Source: Pirellulaceae bacterium (GTDB taxonomy: Bacteria; Planctomycetota; Planctomycetia; Pirellulales; Pirellulaceae). Taken from it: a stretch of DNA of 10,462 nucleotides. The stretch spans positions 1-10,462 of the forward strand of contig JABDKS010000935.1 in the NCBI GenBank assembly GCA_013002105.1, written 5' to 3'. Each line of letters starts with the position of its first letter. Positions within the stretch are counted from its first letter, which is position 1. Both the position numbers and the translations under genes were made by a program. Below are positions 5,202 to 10,462 of the stretch, piece after piece. Under the pieces are notes generated by a model. It was not told where the DNA came from. It saw nothing but the letters and a program-made list of their open reading frames with translations, and ran no database searches.

Positions 5202-5338
5202 AGACATTTCCTAACTTCATTTGCTGACTCAGCGTCAAATAGCAAGTCGGCGAGCACGCCGGGCGTTGGTTTCGGCCAATCGGACCGGTTTGCACTCGCT
5301 GCTCCTACTCGGCAAACACTTGCACCTGGACATCGCTC

Positions 5339-6343
5339 ATGGATCACACAATCACACATCAAGAAATCGAAGATCTCTCCGGGCAGATTCAACAAGCCAG
5401 TGCCCCGTTCCAGAGACTGATTGCGGAGATCGGCAAGACGATCGTGGGTCAAGAAAACCTGATCCACCGGATGCTCGTCGGTCTGCTGGCAAACGGACAC
5501 TTGCTGATCGAAGGCGTGCCGGGGTTGGCCAAGACAACTGCCGTGGCATGCCTCGCAAAAGGAATTTCGACCGAATTTCAACGATTGCAATTTACGCCTG
5601 ATTTGTTGCCGGCCGATTTGATTGGAACCTTGGTCTATCGGCCCCAGGACCAGAAGTTCGTCGTGCAGAAGGGACCCATCTTCTCGAATTTGATTTTGGC
5701 AGATGAAATCAACCGTGCTCCGGCCAAAGTGCAAAGCGCATTGTTAGAGGCGATGCAGGAACGTCAGGTAACGATTGGATCCGAGACGTTTCTTTTGGAC
5801 GAGCCATTCTTAGTGATGGCGACGCAGAACCCGGTCGAACAAGAAGGAACGTATCCATTGCCCGAAGCTCAAATGGACCGGTTCATGTTGAAAGTCGTGG
5901 TGGAGTATCCCAACCGCGATCAAGAGTTGGAGATTCTCGCACGCATGTCCAAGACCAGTTCGTCCATTGACGTGCAATGTGTGACAACGCCGGAAGAGAT
6001 CATCGCCGCTCGCTCGCTGGTTGACCAAATCTATGTTGACCAAAAAATCCAGGAATACATCGTCGATCTGATCATGGCGACCCGAGACCCGCAAGCATAC
6101 GGTTTGGAGATTGCCGAACTGATTCAGTTCGGCGCCTCGCCACGTGCCACCATCAATTTGACGCTCGCGGCCAAAGCAAATGCGTTCTTAAACGGTCGTG
6201 GCCACGTGTTGCCGGCCGACGTACTGCAGATGGCCATGGATGTATTGCGACACCGAGTCATCATCACGTACGAAGCCGAAGCGGAAGAGAAGTCGTCCGA
6301 ACATATCGTGCGTGAGATCCTGTCGACTATTCCTTCTCCCTGA
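5339..6343 (+). CDS. moxR: MoxR-family AAA+ ATPase, 334 aa
   Basis: A cytoplasmic AAA+ chaperone-like ATPase that works with VWA-domain partners, here the DUF58, BatA and BatB proteins encoded downstream. The N-terminal part (about 1-50) carries the conserved IGKTIVGQENLI. Walker A is GVPGLAKT (59-66), the MoxR-typical FTPDLLPADLIGT follows at 85-97, Walker B is LILADEINRAP (118-128), sensor 1 is ATQNP (161-165), and PEAQMDRF (175-182) precedes the arginine-finger/lid region. Sensor 2 is GASPRA (265-270). All key residues are present and length is normal for the family. The ATG at 5339 has only a weak TGGA eight bases upstream; the conserved N-terminus supports this start. It heads a plus-strand operon, 56 bases before the DUF58 gene. 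Confidence 0.96.
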   Translation: MDHTITHQEIEDLSGQIQQASAPFQRLIAEIGKTIVGQENLIHRMLVGLLANGHLLIEGVPGLAKTTAVACLAKGISTEFQRLQFTPDLLPADLIGTLVYRPQDQKFVVQKGPIFSNLILADEINRAPAKVQSALLEAMQERQVTIGSETFLLDEPFLVMATQNPVEQEGTYPLPEAQMDRFMLKVVVEYPNRDQELEILARMSKTSSSIDVQCVTTPEEIIAARSLVDQIYVDQKIQEYIVDLIMATRDPQAYGLEIAELIQFGASPRATINLTLAAKANAFLNGRGHVLPADVLQMAMDVLRHRVIITYEAEAEEKSSEHIVREILSTIPSP

Positions 6344-6399
6344 CGTCACGCATCGAAAGGGTCGATATCCGCGATCAGTAACCGGGCAGATTAAGTGAA

Positions 6400-7275
6400 A
6401 TGATTCCACGCGACCTGATTAAACGCATTCGCCGCATCCAGATCCATACCGCCCACGTAGTTGACGATTTGCTGGCGGGACAATGGCATTCTGCCTTTAA
6501 AGGACGTGGGATCGAGTTCGAGGAAGTGCGTCCGTATCAGATCGGCGACGACGTTCGAGCCATTGATTGGAACGTAACGGCCAGAACGGGTGAACCGTTC
6601 ATCAAATTGTTTCGCGAAGAACGCGAGCTTTCGGTGATGCTGCTAGTTGATTTGAGTGCGTCGCAGTCAATCGGAACAAACTTTCAAACCAAACGCGAAT
6701 TGATCACCGAACTGTGTGCGACACTCGCGTTTTCGGCGATCAAAAGCAATGACAAGGTTGGACTGACGCTGTTCACCGATGCGGTCGAGCGATCTTATCC
6801 CCCACGCAAAGGCGCACGGCACGTGCTGCGTCTCATCCGCGAATTACTCTATTGCGAACCAATGGGCAGGGGGACGAATGTGGCCGCCGCGTTGGAACAT
6901 CTCAACCGTACGGCATCCAGGCGAACCGTTGTCTTTTTGATAAGTGATTTCCAAGACAGCCATTACGAACGCGCGCTGCGTGTCGCTCGCCGCAAGCACG
7001 ATATTGTGCCGATCGTCGTTTCGGACCGACGAGAATTCCAAATGCCCAACGTTGGGCTCATTCGACTTCGCGATGCAGAAACCGGAAAGACGGTCACCGT
7101 TGATACCGCCCGACGATCCACCCGAAAGGCCTACGAAGAACTGTCTAAGCGACGCTCCGACCAGCGAGACCGACTATTTCGAAAGTTGCGCCTCGATCCC
7201 ATTTACCTTTACACGGGTGAAGACTTCGTTGAACCGTTGACTAAATTCTTTCGTCATCGGGAGCTGCGACGATGA
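6400..7275 (+). CDS. DUF58 domain protein of the MoxR-Bat operon, 291 aa
   Basis: A VWA-like partner protein almost always found next to moxR. The DUF58 signature GDDVRAIDWNVTARTGEPFI lies at 49-68, followed by KLFREERE. A VWA-like fold follows, with the metal-site motif DLSAS (84-88), Thr159 in GRGTNVAAAL, and ISDF (181-184) in place of the usual TDG loop. There is no signal peptide or membrane segment in this short form, so it is probably cytoplasmic or peripheral. The C-terminal third is very Arg/Lys/Glu-rich. The role is inferred: it likely links the MoxR ATPase to the membrane VWA proteins. No strong Shine-Dalgarno precedes the ATG at 6400 (AAGTGA only). The last codons overlap the next start as ATGA (7272-7275). 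Confidence 0.92.
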   Translation: MIPRDLIKRIRRIQIHTAHVVDDLLAGQWHSAFKGRGIEFEEVRPYQIGDDVRAIDWNVTARTGEPFIKLFREERELSVMLLVDLSASQSIGTNFQTKRELITELCATLAFSAIKSNDKVGLTLFTDAVERSYPPRKGARHVLRLIRELLYCEPMGRGTNVAAALEHLNRTASRRTVVFLISDFQDSHYERALRVARRKHDIVPIVVSDRREFQMPNVGLIRLRDAETGKTVTVDTARRSTRKAYEELSKRRSDQRDRLFRKLRLDPIYLYTGEDFVEPLTKFFRHRELRR

Positions 7276-8225
7276 GAACCATCTCGCTCGCATTACTGTT
7301 TGGTTTGCTTGTGCAATCGGTCTCGATCGCTTCCACGGTGACCGACGGGGATGTCGAACTGTCGGTCGAACTCGATCGTCATACCGCGCAGGTCGCCGAA
7401 CCGATCGAAGTGACGGTCACGGTTTCGGGGCCCAACGGAACCGTCGTCGGATTTCCCGACTGGGAGGACCTGCTTGCAGAGTTCCTGGTTCGGCAAGTTG
7501 ATCAGGCAGAGAATCTCCCTGCAAACGAATCTGGAACCCGACGAAAATCGGTCGCGCAGCTTGTGGTTGAATCATTTCAGGCCGGTGATCTCTCCATTCC
7601 GTCGATCGAGATCTCCTACCGCGAAAGTTCGCGTGTAAGCAGCTCGCGGATCATCCGCAGCGAGCCTATTTCGTTCCAAGTTGTCAGCATGTTGGAAGAC
7701 CGCATCGATCCAAGCGACTTTCGTGATATCAAACCGGTCATCGACGTCGACGTTCCGCAAGGACGATCCAATTGGTCGATGTGGGTAACGTTGGCCGGAT
7801 TGCCGATGGTTGCACTTTTTGTAGCGGTTTTCGTATGGAGCAGACGTCATCCAAGAGAACTGCCAGCTGCTCAGAGGGCCCTCGCTGAAATTGACGAAAT
7901 CAAATCGGCGACCGAGCTCCAACAACTCGATGCGGCCTCGGTTTATGCGGAATTGACAGACGTGATCCGCTCGTTTCTGCAGCAACGATTCGGGTTCGAT
8001 TCTTCGGCATGTACGACATTGCTAAGCGGCGATGCCGAATCTGCCGACCTGCGAGTTGGCGAACAGGCAAGACAGCAGTTAGACCGGTTCGTGTCGGTCG
8101 CGGACCAAGTTCGATTTGCGAAGCGTTCGATCAGCCAGCAGCAGTTGGATCAAGCAATCGATCAGGCACGAGACATCGTGGTCACCTGTGATTCGATTGA
8201 CCTATCCCAAGCGGAGGTCGTGTAA
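7272..8225 (+). CDS. Exported/one-TM protein in the BatD/DUF4381 position, 317 aa
   Basis: Predicted inner-membrane protein with a large outer domain. A signal peptide covers residues 1-21 (MRTISLALLFGLLVQSVSIA). A beta-rich domain of about 25-140 follows (VELSVELDRHTAQVAEPIEVTVTV, LVVESFQAGDLSIPSIEISY), as in BatD N-terminal modules. Then come DPSDFRDIKPVIDVD (146-160) and a membrane helix (WVTLAGLPMVALFVAVFVWS, 171-190). The cytoplasmic helical tail (195-317) resembles DUF4381: AAQRALAEIDEI and VYAELTDVIRSFLQQRFGF. Proteins of this shape sit between DUF58 and BatA genes in many bacteria; the exact role is unknown, possibly assembling the VWA proteins at the membrane. It starts in an ATGA overlap with the DUF58 gene and ends in TAATG, shared with batA, so translation is probably coupled. 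Confidence 0.85.
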   Translation: MRTISLALLFGLLVQSVSIASTVTDGDVELSVELDRHTAQVAEPIEVTVTVSGPNGTVVGFPDWEDLLAEFLVRQVDQAENLPANESGTRRKSVAQLVVESFQAGDLSIPSIEISYRESSRVSSSRIIRSEPISFQVVSMLEDRIDPSDFRDIKPVIDVDVPQGRSNWSMWVTLAGLPMVALFVAVFVWSRRHPRELPAAQRALAEIDEIKSATELQQLDAASVYAELTDVIRSFLQQRFGFDSSACTTLLSGDAESADLRVGEQARQQLDRFVSVADQVRFAKRSISQQQLDQAIDQARDIVVTCDSIDLSQAEVV

Positions 8226-9307
8226 TGTTTCATAGTCCCTGGCTTCTATCGTTGTTGATTCTCGTTCCTATCTTCGGGTGGTACCTGGTGAGAGGCAGTC
8301 GCAAGACTGCAGTATCGTTCAGCTCGATTGACGTTGCAGAGCAAATTAGGCCGTCACTGCGACAGCGACTCGCATGGGTTCCTGCAGCACTGACGCTGAT
8401 GACGGTGACATTGATGATTATCGCTTTGGCTCGGCCGCGGGACGGTCGAGAACATACAGTCGTTGAATCGGAGGGAATTGCGATCGAGATCGTCGTCGAC
8501 CGTTCCGGCAGTATGCAAGCGATGGATTTCAAAATCGATGGTGAACACGTGGACCGGCTCACGGCGATCAAGAATGTCGCAAGCACCTTCATTGCTGGCG
8601 ACCAAGACCAGGCCCGGCTATCAGGTCGCATCAGCGATCGCGTCGGCTTGATCACGTTCGCCGGGTATGCAGATGCGGTAACGCCGCCGACGTTGGATCA
8701 CACTTTTCTGATCTCACAGTTGAATCAATTGCAAATCGTCACTGATCGCCGTGAAGATGGTACAGCTATCGGCGATGCCATTTCCTTGGCGGTCGAAAAG
8801 CTCAACACGCTGGACGACCGAAAGGAAGAAAAGGTGAAAAGCAAGGTGGTTATTCTGCTTACCGATGGAGAGAACAATGCCGGAGAATTTGATCCCGACC
8901 AAGCCGCGGAACTTGCCAAGAAAATGGGAATCCGAATCTATACAATTGGCGTCGGGACACGCGGACAAGCACCGGTGCCGGTACCAAGTCGAATCACTGG
9001 CCGACAGGTCATTCAATGGATGCAAGTCAATATCGACGAAGCGACTTTGCAAAAGATTGCCGCTACCACTGGCGGACAGTACTTTCGCGCCACTGACACC
9101 GAATCGTTGAAATCGATCTATCAAGAAATCGACCAACTGGAAAAGACGAAGGTCGAGACACAGAATTTTGTGGACTATCGAGAGCTTGCGATTGAGCCGA
9201 TGCAATTGGGAGGCTGGACAGTTCCACCCCTGGTTCTTATCGCAATGGTGCTGCTGTTTGTTCGGCAAATACTCAGTCAGAGCCTTTTTCGGCAATTTGC
9301 ACAATGA
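8225..9307 (+). CDS. batA: BatA-like membrane protein with VWA domain, 360 aa
   Basis: Inner-membrane VWA protein of the Bat (Bacteroides aerotolerance) system. Layout: two N-terminal membrane helices (WLLSLLILVPIFGWYLV, 6-22; about 52-69), the LARPRDG turn typical of BatA/BatB, a VWA domain (about 86-305) and a C-terminal membrane helix (about 331-347). The metal-ion-dependent adhesion site is complete: DRSGS (92-96), Thr180 in REDGTAIGDAI, and Asp214 in LLTDGEN. The VWA domain is expected on the periplasmic side (family knowledge). A loop at about 122-138 (DQDQARLSGRISDRV region) looks longer than in many homologues. It starts at TAATG, one base overlapping the previous stop, and ends in an ATGA overlap with batB. 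Function in envelope stress or oxygen tolerance is known for only a few species. Confidence 0.94.
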   Translation: MFHSPWLLSLLILVPIFGWYLVRGSRKTAVSFSSIDVAEQIRPSLRQRLAWVPAALTLMTVTLMIIALARPRDGREHTVVESEGIAIEIVVDRSGSMQAMDFKIDGEHVDRLTAIKNVASTFIAGDQDQARLSGRISDRVGLITFAGYADAVTPPTLDHTFLISQLNQLQIVTDRREDGTAIGDAISLAVEKLNTLDDRKEEKVKSKVVILLTDGENNAGEFDPDQAAELAKKMGIRIYTIGVGTRGQAPVPVPSRITGRQVIQWMQVNIDEATLQKIAATTGGQYFRATDTESLKSIYQEIDQLEKTKVETQNFVDYRELAIEPMQLGGWTVPPLVLIAMVLLFVRQILSQSLFRQFAQ

Positions 9308-10413
9308 GGGCGCACATCTTCATGGACATTCAATACGGAAACCTAGCACATCTGAACTGGCTCTGGTTGATTGCGATTTGTATCGCCGTGTGTGTCTTGG
9401 CGGTGGCGTTGACACGTCGGGCGAGGACACGATTCGCAACCAGCAATTTGTTGCCGCGATTCTTGCCACCATCGAACGAGCGGCGTTTGATCGTCAGCAC
9501 ACTCCTGGTCTCCATGTCGCTGGCACTCATGACGATTGCCTTGGTCGACATCCGCTGGGGTAAGGTTTGGCGAGAAGTACCGCAAAAGGGTATTGAGGTC
9601 ATGTTTGTGCTGGATGTTTCTCGGTCGATGCTTGCCGAAGATGTTCATCCGAATCGTCTGGAGCGAGCTAAACAACAGATCAAGGATACGTTAGACGAAA
9701 TGGCAGGCGATCGGGTGGGTCTGATCGTCTTCGCCGGTGATACGAGGCAATTGATTCCATTGACGAGTCACTACGACGATTTCAAACAAGGACTCGAATC
9801 AGTCGGAACATACAGCATTCGCAGGGGTGGCTCGCGACTGGGCGAAGCCATCGAAACTGCCGCAAATGGTTTCTTGAGCAAGACGAACGACCACAAAGCG
9901 ATGATCGTTTTGACCGATGGCGAGGACCAGGAAAGTAGACCGATCGACGCCGCCAAGAAAGCCTATGCGGATCACGGTATTCGGATTTTTACAATCGGGT
10001 TGGGTGACGACCTACGTGGTGCGAGAATTCCCGATCGATCAGAAACCGATGGTCGTTACGTCCAGCACGAGGGTGAGCAGGTGTGGTCGAAAATGGACGG
10101 CGAGGTCTTGGGGCAGATCGCGGCTTCGTCCAATGGTGCCTACATCCCAGCCGGAACCAAATATGTCGACATGGCTGATGTCTACCACCGTTACATTGCG
10201 GACGTCCCACCACAGGAGTTTGACACTGCCAAAATCCACGCGTACGAAGCAAGGTTTCAATGGGTCTTAGCGGTTGCCTTGATCTTGCTGATCATCGAAA
10301 TCTGGTGGAGCAACCGGAATCAATCGTTGGCTGTTGAAGCCAACGCGGTCGGTATTGTGCGACAGGATGTCAATTCGTCATCCCCACAAGATGAACAAAG
10401 GAACGCGGCATGA
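9304..10413 (+). CDS. batB: BatB-like membrane protein with VWA domain, 369 aa
   Basis: Second membrane VWA protein, paralogous to the BatA-like protein just upstream. Membrane helices are at about 18-37, 62-82 and 318-335. The VWA domain (about 97-300) has a full metal site: DVSRS (104-108), Ser177 in RGGSRLGEAI where BatA has Thr, and Asp205 in VLTDGED. The signature AEDVHPNRLERAKQQI (111-126) and DRVGLIVFAGD (136-146) are typical of BatB. The tail after the last helix is short and acidic/polar. The start is ambiguous: ATG at 9304 overlaps the batA stop as ATGA and gives translational coupling, whereas ATG at 9322 (residue 7) begins where homologues usually do and has GAGGG eleven bases upstream. 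It ends in an ATGA overlap with the next gene. Confidence 0.94.
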   Translation: MRAHIFMDIQYGNLAHLNWLWLIAICIAVCVLAVALTRRARTRFATSNLLPRFLPPSNERRLIVSTLLVSMSLALMTIALVDIRWGKVWREVPQKGIEVMFVLDVSRSMLAEDVHPNRLERAKQQIKDTLDEMAGDRVGLIVFAGDTRQLIPLTSHYDDFKQGLESVGTYSIRRGGSRLGEAIETAANGFLSKTNDHKAMIVLTDGEDQESRPIDAAKKAYADHGIRIFTIGLGDDLRGARIPDRSETDGRYVQHEGEQVWSKMDGEVLGQIAASSNGAYIPAGTKYVDMADVYHRYIADVPPQEFDTAKIHAYEARFQWVLAVALILLIIEIWWSNRNQSLAVEANAVGIVRQDVNSSSPQDEQRNAA

Positions 10414-10462
10414 TCAGCAGGCTATACGCGAACCGTATTGACGCCGATGAATCCCATTTGCG
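10410..10462 (+). CDS. Next gene of the Bat operon, 5' fragment only
   Basis: An ATG at 10410 overlaps the batB stop as ATGA (10410-10413) and has a good Shine-Dalgarno AAAGGAA (10397-10403) seven to eight bases upstream. Seventeen codons are visible (MISRLYANRIDADESHL) before the window ends. The overlap pattern matches the three preceding junctions, which supports a real gene. In related operons a TPR-containing BatC-type or a BatD-type protein often comes next, but the visible peptide is too short to identify. Confidence 0.6.
   Translation, partial: MISRLYANRIDADESHL

Larger units (their letters stand above)
4796..5338. other. Divergent intergenic region, PDZ gene / MoxR-Bat operon
   Basis: These 543 bases carry no convincing gene. 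The short open frames seen on either strand have no ribosome binding site, and the longest (minus strand, 5141-5734) is antisense to moxR. The region holds sigma-54-type promoter candidates facing outward for both neighbours (4872-4890 minus; 5185-5201 plus), an element shared with the hsp20 promoter region (5050-5072) and a GC-rich hairpin (5106-5121). The moxR leader would be about 127 bases. Confidence 0.6.

Noticed and set aside
5141..5734. Minus-strand open frame of 197 codons
   Set aside because: It is antisense to moxR and its upstream region; moxR is unmistakable in the opposite frame, and this peptide shows no family features.

Overview
The window looks like chromosomal DNA of a free-living Gram-negative bacterium, most likely a planctomycete of the Pirellulaceae type. 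This is an inference from protein flavour, moderate base composition, repeated small heat-shock genes and the Bat gene order; no ribosomal or other phylogenetic marker is present. Nearly every gene belongs to protein quality control, the cell envelope or stress response. I saw no mobile element, tRNA, rRNA or CRISPR array.

Left part (1-2365): three tandem small heat-shock protein (Hsp20/alpha-crystallin) genes on the minus strand. In transcription order they occupy 1553-1119, 1023-631 and 466 to beyond the left edge. A helical, hemerythrin-like small protein (1886-2365) is transcribed divergently from a 332-base intergenic region. Middle part (2433-4795): on the minus strand, a membrane-anchored HtrA/Deg serine protease with one PDZ domain, and upstream of it a secreted single-PDZ protein. 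A hairpin followed by a T-rich run lies between these two, so they are probably separate transcripts. A second hairpin sits between the convergent ends of the hemerythrin-like gene and the protease gene.

Right part (5339-10462): a plus-strand MoxR-Bat operon. It encodes a MoxR AAA+ ATPase, a DUF58 protein, a signal-peptide/one-TM protein in the BatD/DUF4381 position, BatA and BatB (membrane VWA proteins), and the first codons of a further gene cut by the window edge. From DUF58 onward every junction is a start/stop overlap. A 543-base intergenic region separates this operon from the divergent PDZ gene.

The most interesting signal is regulatory. Both divergent intergenic regions contain matches to the sigma-54 (-24/-12) promoter, with exact GG-N10-GC spacing, facing each of the four outward transcription units. 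Between each promoter pair, at distances typical for enhancer-binding sites, lies a copy of a shared element around the 10-mer CAGATTGTCA/TGACAATCTG. If real, one sigma-54 activator would co-regulate small heat-shock proteins, the hemerythrin-like protein, the PDZ protein and the MoxR-Bat complex. This was read by eye and needs a motif scan and transcript mapping.
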